From Bacteroidia bacterium (GTDB lineage: Bacteria; Bacteroidota; Bacteroidia; JANWVE01), in the NCBI GenBank assembly GCA_025057675.1, contig JANWVE010000002.1:2457-44825 (forward strand): a DNA stretch of 42,369 nt, written 5' to 3'. Below the pieces are notes generated by a model. That model saw only the letters and a list, made by a program, of their open reading frames with translations, was not told where the DNA came from and ran no database searches. This document shows positions 25,883 to 34,698 of the stretch, one piece after another (position 1 is the stretch's first letter; each line of letters begins with the position of its first letter). The translations under genes and the position numbers were made by a program.

Positions 25883-26974
25883 TTAATATCTACGTTCCTT
25901 CCATCTTACTTTAATGGGTAAAATAAAGTATATAAACAAAATAGGAATAAGCCCCATCTGATACAAGGTATAAACAGGAACTGCCCATAACCAGTCTTTA
26001 TGCCAAATTTGCAACTTGCTAAAAATAGATATGAATAACACAGTATTAAACAAAGTTTTACCTAAAAATAAAGCAGCAAATAATGAGATAGACTTGATAA
26101 AACTTAAATACATCATTATTTCCACACATACATTGAATAGCATAAGCAGCCAAATGAAAAATGGTAACTCTATACCCCCTTTTAACCACCTTTTACGCTG
26201 CTCAAGCCACTTATACAAAGAAGAAATACCATAAGTGATATTCGTATTTAATGGGCTAAAAATCCATTTTGCAGTATAGTCTGTGCGTTTGAGTATTTCT
26301 TTGAAAAGCTTGTAATCTTCTGTTAAACTAAAAGGTATATTCTCATAACCACCTACTGCTCGGTAAGCTGCTCTATGAACAGCCATATTATTTCCTACAG
26401 CAGTAATTGGTAAACCAATATCAAGATTAGCTTTGGCTATCCCCATGTAAAATAGCCAGTCTACACTTTGTAAAATGTTAAAAAAACCCTTGGGCAAAAT
26501 ATAAGTAGTACCACACACTATTCCCACGTTGGGAGACTCAAATCCCCTTACGAGGGTATTTATCCATGTCTTGGGTGTGATAATATCTGCATCGGTAATA
26601 CATAAAATTTCTGCATCAGTTTTATGAGCAAGTTGGGCTAGTACATTTTGCTTGGCTTTGAGCTGCCCTAAATTTTGAGTAATTTTTACATAATGAAAAT
26701 TAGCTTTATCCTTAATAAAGTTCTGCACAACCAATGCAGTATTATCTGTGGAGTCATCATCGCCTATCCAGACTTCAAAGTATTCTTTGGGATAATCTTG
26801 GGTATCCAAAGACTGCAAACAAGATAAAATGTTTCTCTCCTCATTCCGACAAGCAATAAGTACCGCTACTTTCTTACAAGACCATGAATTCAATTCACGT
26901 TTTTCTATCCACAGAATTACCGCATAGCATATAATCTGTATAGCATATATTCCAAAAATAATTTCAATCCACAT
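25883..26974 (-). CDS. Glycosyltransferase family 2, membrane-bound (QxxRW type)
   Basis: Processive-type GT2 enzyme of 363 residues. An N-terminal membrane helix (about 1-22) is followed by the GT-A domain: VLIACRNEERNI near the nucleotide-binding start, the Asp cluster IGDDDSTDNT, the metal-binding TDADI motif, and EDYKLFKEIL. The QRKRWLKGG motif is typical of GT2 enzymes that polymerise or transfer sugars at the membrane. Three or so C-terminal membrane helices follow. Donor and acceptor are unknown; cell-envelope glycan or glycolipid synthesis is likely. Its start lies 15 nt downstream of cysS, so it is expressed with cysS, an unusual pairing with no metabolic logic that I can see. Confidence 0.9.
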   Translation of the reverse strand: MWIEIIFGIYAIQIICYAVILWIEKRELNSWSCKKVAVLIACRNEERNILSCLQSLDTQDYPKEYFEVWIGDDDSTDNTALVVQNFIKDKANFHYVKITQNLGQLKAKQNVLAQLAHKTDAEILCITDADIITPKTWINTLVRGFESPNVGIVCGTTYILPKGFFNILQSVDWLFYMGIAKANLDIGLPITAVGNNMAVHRAAYRAVGGYENIPFSLTEDYKLFKEILKRTDYTAKWIFSPLNTNITYGISSLYKWLEQRKRWLKGGIELPFFIWLLMLFNVCVEIMMYLSFIKSISLFAALFLGKTLFNTVLFISIFSKLQIWHKDWLWAVPVYTLYQMGLIPILFIYFILPIKVRWKERRY

Positions 26975-26989
26975 ACAACATACAAAAAG

Positions 26990-28492
26990 CTATTCCTTCC
27001 ACTTCCAGGTAGAACCTTCCTTGGTATCTTTGACTTCAATTCCCAGTTCTGATAATCTGTTACGTATTTCATCAGCTTTGGCGAAATTTTTTTGTAGCCT
27101 AATTTCGTAACGTAGTTTGAGAATTTCATCTATCAATTGATGTAAAAGTTCTGTTTGGTTTGTGTTAGTTTTTTCTTCTATTTTTATGCCCAAAATATCT
27201 ATCAAAAAAGTTTTGTAAATGTTTTGAAGTAAAGATAAGCTTTGAGTATCTACTGTTTTATTGTGATGTGTAATAGCCGTTTTGAATTCTAACCCACTGT
27301 ATAGATGAGCGATTAAAACAGGTGTGTTAAAGTCATCTTCTATGGCTTGATAGCATTTTTGTTGTAGTTGTTCAATTTCTTGCATAGATATGGAGTTATT
27401 ACTTTCGCAGGGTGTTAAGTTCATAAAAAACTGATAGCCTTCTAAAAGTCTTTGTAGTCCTTTTTCTGCGGCTTGCAAAGCTTGATTAGAAAAATCCAGA
27501 GTGCTGCGGTAGTGTGCTTGTAATATAAAAAAGCGCATGGTCATAGGTGAGTAGGCTTTTTCTAAAAGCAGATGTTTTCCTGTAAGAAATTCATCTACGG
27601 TAATAAAATTACCAAGCGATTTAGCCATTTTTTGCCCATTGATAGTGAGCATATTATTGTGCATCCAATAGCGAGCGGGAATGCACTGATGTCCTGCATC
27701 AGATTGTGCAATTTCTGCTTCATGATGAGGGAATATCAAATCCATACCTCCGCCGTGTATATCAAATGTATTTCCGAGATATTTACTGCTCATAGCTGAA
27801 CATTCAATATGCCATCCTGGAAAACCTACTCCCCAAGGTGAGTTCCATTTCATAATATGTTCAGGCGGTGCTTTTTTCCAAAGAGCAAAATCAGCAGGAT
27901 TACGTTTTTCTTGTTGCTCTTTGAGTTCTCGGCGTTCTTCACCTGCGCCAGCTAAAAGCTCCTCTAATTTTCTACCTGATAAAATACCGTATTTACCTTC
28001 TTTAGTATATTTTACTACATCAAAATAGACAGAACCATTAACTACATACGCAAAACCTGCATCTATAATTTTTTGAATGAACTCAATTTGCTCTATTATG
28101 TGTCCTGTGGCGCGTGGCGCAATAGAAGGAGGAAGTACATTCATAATATCCATTATTCTCTCGTATTGATAAGTGTATTTTTGGGCAATTTCCATAGGTT
28201 CTAATTGCTCTAATCGGGCTTTTTTTTGGAGTTTATCTTCACCTGCGTCGTTGAGTTCGTCGGTTAGATGTCCTACGTCAGTGATATTTTTAACATATCT
28301 TACTTTATATCCTTTGTGTAAAAAATAGCGATAAACAATATCAAAAGTGATAGCAGAGCGCAGATGTCCTAAATGCGTATCGCCGTATACGGTAGGACCG
28401 CAAACATACATACCTACAAAACCACTTACAATTGGTTCAAAAATTTCCTTTTTACGAGAGTATGTGTTGTATATTTGTAATGTAGAAGACAT
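26990..28492 (-). CDS. cysS: Cysteinyl-tRNA synthetase
   Basis: Class I aminoacyl-tRNA synthetase that charges tRNA-Cys. The 500 residues include the Cys31 zinc ligand (YVCGPTVYG), the HIGH-like THLGHLRS at 39-46, WHIECSAMS and FPHHEAEIAQS (the other zinc ligands), the KMSKS loop as KMAKSLGN, and a helical anticodon-binding DALR-like C-terminus. It is complete. A -7 box (TATTTTTG) ends 7 nt before the ATG. The GT2 gene follows after 15 nt. Upstream lies repeat copy 13. Confidence 0.97.
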   Translation of the reverse strand: MSSTLQIYNTYSRKKEIFEPIVSGFVGMYVCGPTVYGDTHLGHLRSAITFDIVYRYFLHKGYKVRYVKNITDVGHLTDELNDAGEDKLQKKARLEQLEPMEIAQKYTYQYERIMDIMNVLPPSIAPRATGHIIEQIEFIQKIIDAGFAYVVNGSVYFDVVKYTKEGKYGILSGRKLEELLAGAGEERRELKEQQEKRNPADFALWKKAPPEHIMKWNSPWGVGFPGWHIECSAMSSKYLGNTFDIHGGGMDLIFPHHEAEIAQSDAGHQCIPARYWMHNNMLTINGQKMAKSLGNFITVDEFLTGKHLLLEKAYSPMTMRFFILQAHYRSTLDFSNQALQAAEKGLQRLLEGYQFFMNLTPCESNNSISMQEIEQLQQKCYQAIEDDFNTPVLIAHLYSGLEFKTAITHHNKTVDTQSLSLLQNIYKTFLIDILGIKIEEKTNTNQTELLHQLIDEILKLRYEIRLQKNFAKADEIRNRLSELGIEVKDTKEGSTWKWKE

Positions 28493-28499
28493 ACGCGCA

Positions 28500-28507
28500 C
28501 AAAAATA
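28500..28507 (-). promoter_or_regulatory. -7 promoter box (TATTTTTG) of the cysS unit
   Basis: Minus-strand TATTTTTG ends 7 nt before the cysS ATG. No -33 TTTG is present at 19-21 bp. Confidence 0.42.
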
Positions 28508-28571
28508 AGATAAAACTCCTACTGTTAAGCTGCCAAGCTAGTTTTGATAAATTTTTAATAAGTGAAGTAAA

Positions 28572-29177
28572 TTTTTGGGGCGTGTCCCTTCGCTGCGCTT
28601 TGGGTCGGCGTGCTACGGGCTGCGCTTTCGCTTCGGTGCTTCGCTGCGCTGCGCACTGCTGACGCACCCTCCGCATGCCTCACGCAGCAGCTTTGGGATG
28701 TTTTACCTTGTTCCTATATATACATTTGCTTTACCCTGTTTAATGCTCATTATCAAATACTTAAAAAGTTAAAATTTTCTACCCTGTTTGATATACCCTC
28801 ATTTTATATTGTTTTGAGCTCATTTTCAAGTATGTACAAGGTTAAACTCCGAATATATGGACTTTTCATACCCTTTTAACCTTGAATACGCAAATTTTAC
28901 CTTGTTTTCAATTGATATTGAGGTATGTACAAGGTAAAAAATTTGCTTTTACCTTGTTTAGTATTCATTTTCAGGTACTTACAAGGTTAAAGTTTGAGTA
29001 GGTGGACTTAGTTAGACAGCTGCTTGCGTGAGGCATGCGGAGGGCAAGCCGTGAGGCTTGGTGCGAAGCCCCTCGCCCACGCTCAAACCCTTGCCCAGGG
29101 GGTGGGGCGCAGCACCGAAGCGAAGCGCAGCCCGCAGCACGCCGACCCGAGCGCAGCGAGGGACACGCCCAAAAAAA
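28572..29177 (-). repeat. Composite intergenic element, copy 13 (A end - core - B/A hybrid end)
   Basis: Full copy with a reverse core (CCGAATATATGGACTTTTCA). The left end is type A. The right end combines the B inner hairpin CAAGCC-GTGA-GGCTTG and its G-rich arm with an A-type tip. It lies between the cysS start and the dnaK terminator. Confidence 0.95.
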
Positions 29178-29202
29178 TTTTATCTCATAGACTCATCTAT
29201 AC

Positions 29203-29234
29203 AAACAAAAAGCCTCCCTAAAAACAGAGAGGCT
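29203..29234 (-). terminator. Intrinsic terminator of dnaK
   Basis: On the minus strand an 8-bp stem AGCCTCTC/GGGAGGCT (one G-T pair; 29227-29234 and 29211-29218) with an 8-nt T-rich loop is followed by TTTTTGTTT. It begins 28 nt after the dnaK stop and lies before repeat copy 13, so dnaK does not need the element for termination. Confidence 0.85.
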
Positions 29235-29262
29235 CATAATAATTTGTGATTGATTTGCTACT

Positions 29263-31164
29263 TTATTTTATCTCCTCATAATCTGCATCGGTTATGTTGC
29301 CATCGTTTGCAGTAGCACTTTGCTGCTGTTGCTGTGTATTATTTTGAGTGGTTTTTTGGGCATTATAGATTTCAGTAGAAGCAGCTTGCCATGCTTGGTT
29401 GAGCTTAGCCATAGCCGCATCTATACCTGCAATATTGCGGGTTTTATGGGCTTCTTTGAGTTCATTGAGTGCGGTTTCTATTGCAGTTCTGTTAGCTTCG
29501 GAGATTTTGTCTTTGTATTCATTGAGTTGTTTTTCTGTGGTGTAAATGAGATTATCTGCTTGGTTCATTTTTTCTATTTCTTCTCTGAGCCGTTTGTCTT
29601 CGGCTTCGTTAGCTTTGGCTTCGTTTTTCATGCGTTCTATCTCCTCTTTACTCAATCCTGAGGAAGCCTCTATACGAATTTTTTGTTCTTTACCTGTACC
29701 CTCATCGGTTGCTGTTACATTGAGAACTCCATTAGCGTCAATATCAAATTTTACGCGAATTTTGGGTACGCCTTTGGGGGCAGGAGGAATTCCATCAAGG
29801 TGAAATCTACCTAATGTACGGTTTTGGATAGCTAGAGGTCTCTCACCTTGTAAAACATGGATTTCGACAGAGTTTTGGTTATCCGCTGCGGTGGTAAAGA
29901 CTTCAGACTTGCTGACAGGTATAGTGGTCTGTGCTTCAATGATTTTGGTCATGACGCCGCCTAAAGTTTCAATACCGAGAGAAAGCGGAGTAACGTCTAA
30001 CAAGACCATGCCTTGAATGTCTTTGTTGAGTATTGCACCTTGTACGGCTGCCCCTAATGCTACTGCTTCGTCAGGGTTAATGCTCTTGTTGGGTTTTCTG
30101 CCAAAGAATTTTTCTACTTCTTGCTGGATACGAGGTATCCGAGTAGAGCCACCAACTAAAATAACCTCATCTATATCTTCAGGTTTTAATCCTGCGTCTT
30201 GTAATGCTTTGCGGCAGGGTTCAATGGTTCTTTGGACTAAATGTTCTGTAAGTTGTTCAAATTTGGCGCGAGTTAGGGTAGTAACTAAGTTTTTGGGTAC
30301 TCCATCAACAGGAATTAAGTAAGGTAACATGATTTGATATTGGGTGCTAGTAGAAAGTTCTTTTTTAGCTTTTTCTGCTTCATCGCGCAAGCGTTGCAGT
30401 GCCATAGGGTCTTTACGAGGGTCTGTTTTAGGGTTATCTTTCATAAATTCTTGTGCCATCCAATCAATAATTACCTTGTCAAAATCATCACCACCGAGAT
30501 GAGTATCTCCATTAGTTGCTTTAACTTCAAATACTCCTGAGCCTAGCTCTAATATGGATATATCAAAAGTACCTCCACCAAGGTCATAAACAGCAATCTT
30601 TAAATCTCTGTCTCTTTTATCCAAACCAAAAGCAAGTGCGGCCGCTGTGGGTTCATTTACAATACGCCTAACATTTAACCCTGCAATCTGGCCTGCTTCA
30701 ATAGTTGCTTGGCGCTGCGCATCATTAAAGTACGCAGGAACAGTGATGACAGCATCTTTTACTTCATGTCCTAGGTACTCCTCTGCAGTTCTTTTCATTT
30801 TTTGGAGTATCATAGCAGAGATTTCTTGGGGAGTGTATTCTCTGTCACCAATTTTTACACGAGGAGTGTTATTACTACCTCTTACTACCTTGTAAGGAAC
30901 GTTTTTTATCTCTTCTGTAACTTCATCATAAAATCTACCCATGAAACGCTTAATAGAATAAATAGTAGTTTCAGGGTACATTATTGCTTGTCTTTTAGCA
31001 GACTCACCTACTTTGCGTTCACCATTACCGTTATTGGTAAAAGAAACCACAGATGGGGTGGTAGGCCAGCCTTCCTCATTGATAATTACGACGGGCTTAT
31101 TGTTTTCAATAACAGCCACGCAGGAGTTTGTAGTACCTAAATCTATGCCGATAATTTTACTCAT
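29263..31164 (-). CDS. dnaK: Molecular chaperone DnaK (Hsp70)
   Basis: ATP-dependent chaperone that binds exposed hydrophobic segments with DnaJ and GrpE, neither of which is in the window. The 633 residues are full length. The ATPase domain begins [14 protein letters not shown] and contains [15 protein letters not shown] and [12 protein letters not shown]. The linker [14 protein letters not shown] leads to the substrate-binding beta domain and the helical lid. A Gln/Asn-rich stretch precedes a C-terminal end DADYEEIK, comparable to the EEVD-like tails of other DnaKs. AAAGGAC about 12 nt before the ATG is one of the few plausible Shine-Dalgarno sites here. It starts 27 nt downstream of the lipoprotein gene and likely shares its promoter. 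Confidence 0.98.
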   Translation of the reverse strand: MSKIIGIDLGTTNSCVAVIENNKPVVIINEEGWPTTPSVVSFTNNGNGERKVGESAKRQAIMYPETTIYSIKRFMGRFYDEVTEEIKNVPYKVVRGSNNTPRVKIGDREYTPQEISAMILQKMKRTAEEYLGHEVKDAVITVPAYFNDAQRQATIEAGQIAGLNVRRIVNEPTAAALAFGLDKRDRDLKIAVYDLGGGTFDISILELGSGVFEVKATNGDTHLGGDDFDKVIIDWMAQEFMKDNPKTDPRKDPMALQRLRDEAEKAKKELSTSTQYQIMLPYLIPVDGVPKNLVTTLTRAKFEQLTEHLVQRTIEPCRKALQDAGLKPEDIDEVILVGGSTRIPRIQQEVEKFFGRKPNKSINPDEAVALGAAVQGAILNKDIQGMVLLDVTPLSLGIETLGGVMTKIIEAQTTIPVSKSEVFTTAADNQNSVEIHVLQGERPLAIQNRTLGRFHLDGIPPAPKGVPKIRVKFDIDANGVLNVTATDEGTGKEQKIRIEASSGLSKEEIERMKNEAKANEAEDKRLREEIEKMNQADNLIYTTEKQLNEYKDKISEANRTAIETALNELKEAHKTRNIAGIDAAMAKLNQAWQAASTEIYNAQKTTQNNTQQQQQSATANDGNITDADYEEIK

Positions 31165-31191
31165 AGTTTCTGTCCTTTCTTTGATATTAAA

Positions 31192-31701
31192 TTATTTTAC
31201 TTGTCTTTCAACTAATTCAATCTCTTCAATAACAGGCATTTTATTTTCATCTTTACCGACCACAATTCTCTCTACCAAATAGCCGCCATCTCTGCCATCT
31301 TCGTATTTTAATTTGATTTTTACTGTATAAACTCTTCCAAAACGGGCACCAAGACTTTTATCTGTGTTTGTTCCTTCGTTTACTTCATAATCTACCATTT
31401 TAGGATCGTTTAGGAAGAAGAGTTTTTCTCTTAGAACAGCTTCATTAAGTTGAGTTCCTCGACTTTTGTCATAAGGGTTTTCTATTGGAGTGTAGCGTTG
31501 TAAGAATTTTTTGCTAAGGCACGGAGTTTTATTTCTGCCATTTACAATAGTGTTAAAGTCTTGGTTAAGGCGGAGTGTCATGAGCTCTTTAATCAAGGTT
31601 TCACCTTCTTGTTTACTTACATCAGGCTTCTTAATGTCTCCGCAAGCCATTATTAAGACCAGCAACGATGTGGCGAGCATGCCCAATATGTACTTATTCA
31701 T
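31192..31701 (-). CDS. Hypothetical lipoprotein in the dnaK transcription unit
   Basis: I do not recognise the family. The 169 residues begin with a lipoprotein signal (MNKYILGMLATSLLVLIMAC; Cys20). The mature domain is about 150 residues of mixed alpha/beta character with many charged residues, including YTVKIKLKYEDGRDGGYLVE near the C-terminus, which resembles a small NTF2- or cystatin-like fold; that comparison is only an impression. It is 27 nt upstream of dnaK and is preceded by an excellent promoter, so it appears to be the first gene of the dnaK operon. An envelope lipoprotein expressed with a cytoplasmic chaperone suggests a stress role, but this is inference. Confidence 0.82.
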   Translation of the reverse strand: MNKYILGMLATSLLVLIMACGDIKKPDVSKQEGETLIKELMTLRLNQDFNTIVNGRNKTPCLSKKFLQRYTPIENPYDKSRGTQLNEAVLREKLFFLNDPKMVDYEVNEGTNTDKSLGARFGRVYTVKIKLKYEDGRDGGYLVERIVVGKDENKMPVIEEIELVERQVK

Positions 31702-31729
31702 GATAATTACAGGTTTTTGGATTGTGGGG

Positions 31730-31760
31730 CAAAGTTAAATGCCTTATTGTGTTTTTCAAA
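31730..31760 (-). promoter_or_regulatory. Promoter of the lipoprotein-dnaK operon (TTTG - 19 bp - TAACTTTG)
   Basis: Minus-strand -33 TTTG (31757-31760) and -7 TAACTTTG (31730-31737) with 19-bp spacing match the Bacteroidota primary promoter. The start codon is 28 nt downstream. No CIRCE or other heat-shock operator is seen. Confidence 0.75.
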
Positions 31761-31777
31761 TTTTTTGAGAATATTTG

Positions 31778-32188
31778 TTATTCAACAACAATAGTAGTTT
31801 CCTTTTGTTTTTCTACTTGTAGTTTTTGTAAAGTGATATAGAGGACTCCCTCTTCAAATTTCGCTTTTATGTTTTGAGGGTCTATGTCATTGTTTAGTTT
31901 GAATGTACGCTTGAAGTCTCCTTGTTGGCGTTCCACTTGTACAAGCTTTTCATCTTCATAAGATTTTCTTTGCTTTTTACCTTGTACAGTTAGGTGGTCA
32001 TCTTCAAGTGTGATTTTGATATCTTCTTTTTTTACGCCAGGGAGTTCTATCTCCACAATATAGCGGTCAGGTAAAGACACTATATTTGTATTAAGGTCTA
32101 AAACCTTATCATCGTAAAATTCTTTTTGAATTTCACTAAAAAACTTGTTGAATTTTTCGTTAATCTGTTGGAATGGGTAGTTTTTCAT
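31778..32188 (-). CDS. Small heat-shock protein (Hsp20/alpha-crystallin family)
   Basis: ATP-independent holdase that keeps unfolding proteins soluble for DnaK. The 136 residues contain an alpha-crystallin domain (about 40-130) with IVEIELPGVKKEDIKITLEDD, the FKRTFKLNNDID segment and the GVLYITL motif. A C-terminal I-x-I/V type tail (TTIVVE) is present. The N-terminal arm of about 40 residues is helical. Its neighbours on the same strand are the lipoprotein and dnaK genes, but a separate promoter lies between, so it is its own unit. A strong bidirectional terminator insulates it from the upstream gene. Co-location with dnaK fits a proteostasis cluster. Confidence 0.93.
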   Translation of the reverse strand: MKNYPFQQINEKFNKFFSEIQKEFYDDKVLDLNTNIVSLPDRYIVEIELPGVKKEDIKITLEDDHLTVQGKKQRKSYEDEKLVQVERQQGDFKRTFKLNNDIDPQNIKAKFEEGVLYITLQKLQVEKQKETTIVVE

Positions 32189-32218
32189 GCTTTATTTTAA
32201 ATCAATCAATATGCCAAT

Positions 32219-32248
32219 AAAAAAGCATGACATTTTGTCATGCTTTTT
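32219..32248. terminator. Bidirectional intrinsic terminator after the four-helix gene
   Basis: A perfect hairpin with arms GCATGACA/TGTCATGC and a 3-nt loop, flanked by A6 on the left and T5 on the right. On the minus strand it lies just after the stop codon of the four-helix gene at 32253 and before the Hsp20 gene. Confidence 0.9.
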
Positions 32249-32252
32249 CAAG

Positions 32253-32729
32253 CTAGATCTCGTAGTCAGGTCTTAGTTTGCTCTCTTCGGTGGAGGATTG
32301 TGAGTGATTGTTATTTGGGTTTTGGGGTTTGTTTCTGTGTATATGGTTGGGTTTTTGAGGAATTTTTTTGCTTAAAATACTAGTAAGTGTAGATATCTGA
32401 CGTGCAACAATTTCGTATTCTGTGGATAATTCTTGCAGTTCTACTTCGGTAGCCATACCCAGCGCGGGTAGAATTTGCAGTGTAGTGTCTATTTCTGACA
32501 CAAGATGTCTTGCTGTTTTTAAACAGGATACGTATTCAGGTAATACGCCTCTTAGAAAACCTTCGCTAATAAGAGCAGGTATTTGCAAAGATTTTTCAAC
32601 TAGATTCTTGATAATAAGGCTTTTTTGTGATAGTTCCGAGTTTTCGTATTTTGATGCAACTTGAGTTGCCAATCGAAAAGCCCTTTGCCAAACTTCTAAG
32701 TCCCTGTAGTGTTCTATTTTTGTTTTCAT
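32253..32729 (-). CDS. Four-helix bundle protein (23S rRNA-IVS / S23 family)
   Basis: The 158 residues match the four-helix family first described from intervening sequences in 23S rRNA genes: HYRDLEVWQRAFRLA at the start, then SLQIPALISEGFLRG and EYVSCLKTARHLVSEIDTTL. Helices span about residues 5-120. The C-terminal 30 residues are Asn/Pro/His-rich, low in complexity and probably disordered. Family members form pentamers with a basic surface, but the cellular role is not established. In Bacteroidota they occur as stand-alone genes, as here, not inside rRNA. The strong terminator just downstream ends this unit. Confidence 0.88.
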   Translation of the reverse strand: MKTKIEHYRDLEVWQRAFRLATQVASKYENSELSQKSLIIKNLVEKSLQIPALISEGFLRGVLPEYVSCLKTARHLVSEIDTTLQILPALGMATEVELQELSTEYEIVARQISTLTSILSKKIPQKPNHIHRNKPQNPNNNHSQSSTEESKLRPDYEI

Positions 32730-33041
32730 ATATGTATTTATGTGTTTTTTGTTGTATGCTTTTCAAGAGTAACGGCAATATTATGTATTTTGTTTCAAAA
32801 CCAAAAAAATAAGGTACAACTATTAAGACAACTGAAGTTTTTCATTAAAATACAGCACAAATCATCTTGACAATATGTTTGACATTTTATTTAGTATGAA
32901 TGATATCTGTGGGTATAATGGTGTGAATATCGGGGCGCAAAATGGTCTTCGGGTTGTTGAGAGATATATTTTAATAAATGAGCATAATTGAAAATACGCC
33001 TGGTACAAAGTTTTTATATTAAGTCTAAAAAATAATTTTAC
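32730..33041 (+). other. Gene-poor spacer with one unexplained 38-codon frame
   Basis: No supported gene. A plus-strand frame of 38 codons (32875-32991, MFDILFSMNDICGYNG...) begins after a TATGTTTG-like sequence, but nothing identifies it. It could be the tail of a lost gene. The last 27 nt (about 33015-33041) are the left half of the extended inverted repeat around copy 14. Confidence 0.35.
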
Positions 33042-33609
33042 TTTTTTGGGCGTGTCCCTTCGCTGCGCTTCGGGTCGGCGTGCTGCGGGCTGCGCTATCG
33101 CTTCGGTGCTGCGCTTCGCTCCGCACTGCTGACGCACCCTCCGCATGCCTCACGCAAGAACCTTGGCAGGTCTGCAAGCGCTATTTATTCAAAGTTCTAC
33201 TCTTTAAGTATCTGAAAATGAATACTAAATAAGGTAAAATACATTTTAACCTTGTAAATCACCGAAGAATTCAAAATAAAACAAAATCTCAACATTCAGG
33301 GCTAAATGGGTGTAAAAAGTTCATACATTCGAGTTTTAACATTCTCTAAGTAATTGAAAATGAATACTAAACAAGGTAAAACGTCATAATTAAAACAAAG
33401 TAAAAAAATTTAACCTTGTAAGTATTTGATAATAAACATCAAACAAGGTAAAACAAATGTATGCATACAAACCAAGTAAAACATCCAAACGCAGCTTGCG
33501 TGAGGGATACGGAGCATGCCGTTAGGCAGTGCGAAGCGTGAGCGTAGCACCGAGCGTTAGCGTAGTGCGCCGTAGCCCGACCCGAAGCGCAGCGAAGGGA
33601 CACGCCCAG
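33042..33609 (+). repeat. Composite intergenic element, copy 14 (A end - core - C end) with extended inverted repeat
   Basis: Forward copy with a degenerate core (AAAAGTTCATACATTCGAG). The left end is type A and the right end type C (TGCC-GTTA-GGCA). The inverted repeat continues outside the usual tips: the left flank AAGTCTAAAAAATAATTTTA (from 33020) matches the reverse complement of the right flank (33610-33640) over about 27 nt. The remaining 210 nt before the crotonase gene hold one decayed dyad (about 33658-33700) and no gene. Confidence 0.95.
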
Positions 33610-33848
33610 AAAGGTAAAATTATTTTTTAGGCCTAATATAACAGAACATACAATTTTAGTTTATATTGATTTTCAATGTTTTAAAGGATAGAAAATCAGC
33701 TTACCTTTTTGTAAATTGTTGATATCAATAATGCTCTTGGGCGTTTAGTTCGTTGTGTTCGTATGTAAAAAAACGTACCAGAGAAGTACTAAAATAAAAA
33801 AATAATTCATTTTTGGCATTTTGAAGAAAAATATTTTGATTTGCAGGT

Positions 33849-34616
33849 ATGTATCAGACATTATTAGTTACAACAGAAAATAAGACATGTATTATTACCT
33901 TAAACCGTCCTGATAAACTAAATGCATTAAATCAAACACTACTGAGTGAACTAAAAGCTGCTTTTACACAAGCCTTAGCCGATTCAGAAGTCAAATCTAT
34001 TATCATTACAGGTGCAGGGGAAAAGGCATTTGCCGCAGGTGCAGACATTCAAGAGTTTGTAGGGCTTGATGCCCAGCAAGCATCTAATTTAGCCAATAAT
34101 GGACATATTATTTTTGGAATGATAGAAAATTCCCCTAAGCCTGTTGTCGCAGCGGTGAATGGATTTGCACTCGGTGGTGGATGTGAATTAGCTATGGCTT
34201 GTCATCTTCGTATAGCATCAGAAAATGCGAAATTTGGTCAGCCCGAGGTAAAATTAGGTCTAATTCCAGGATATGGTGGTACTCAAAGATTAGTACAGTA
34301 TATTGGTAAAACCAAAGCTTTGGAACTCATTCTTACCACGGATATGATAACTGCAAATGATGCTTACATATTAGGTTTAGTAAATTATGTAGTTCCCCAA
34401 CATGAACTGCTTAATAAGTGCAAAGAAATTTTAGCAAAAATTCATGCACAAAGCCCGAATGCAGTTTATTTAGCTATCAAAAGCGTGAATGCTTATTTTG
34501 ACGACAATAAAAATGGTTTTGAGGAGGAGATTAAAAACTTTGGTCAGTGTTTTACTCACAATGATTTCAAAGAAGGTGTGAGTGCATTTTTGGAGAAAAG
34601 AAAGCCAAATTTTTAG
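33849..34616 (+). CDS. Enoyl-CoA hydratase/isomerase (crotonase)
   Basis: Hydrates trans-2-enoyl-CoA in fatty-acid beta-oxidation or a related acyl-CoA pathway. The 255 residues are typical for a bacterial enoyl-CoA hydratase and include AFAAGADIQEF (oxyanion-hole segment), NGFALGGGCELAMACH with catalytic Glu113, and FGQPEVKLGLIPGYGGTQRL with catalytic Glu133. Having both glutamates favours hydratase activity over decarboxylase or isomerase. It is the only acyl-CoA gene here besides the distant accA, and it stands alone between copies 14 and 15. No clear promoter box was found. Confidence 0.93.
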   Translation: MYQTLLVTTENKTCIITLNRPDKLNALNQTLLSELKAAFTQALADSEVKSIIITGAGEKAFAAGADIQEFVGLDAQQASNLANNGHIIFGMIENSPKPVVAAVNGFALGGGCELAMACHLRIASENAKFGQPEVKLGLIPGYGGTQRLVQYIGKTKALELILTTDMITANDAYILGLVNYVVPQHELLNKCKEILAKIHAQSPNAVYLAIKSVNAYFDDNKNGFEEEIKNFGQCFTHNDFKEGVSAFLEKRKPNF

Positions 34617-34698
34617 TTTTTTAATAGAATAACTTTTTTGAGAAGTGTGAAGATATAGGTATGAATGATATACATAAAGAATTAGTGATTTTTTGTAG

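Noticed and set aside
32253-32729. Four-helix protein taken as evidence for a nearby 23S rRNA gene or intervening sequence.
   Set aside because: No rRNA sequence is present around it. Stand-alone copies are common in Bacteroidota.
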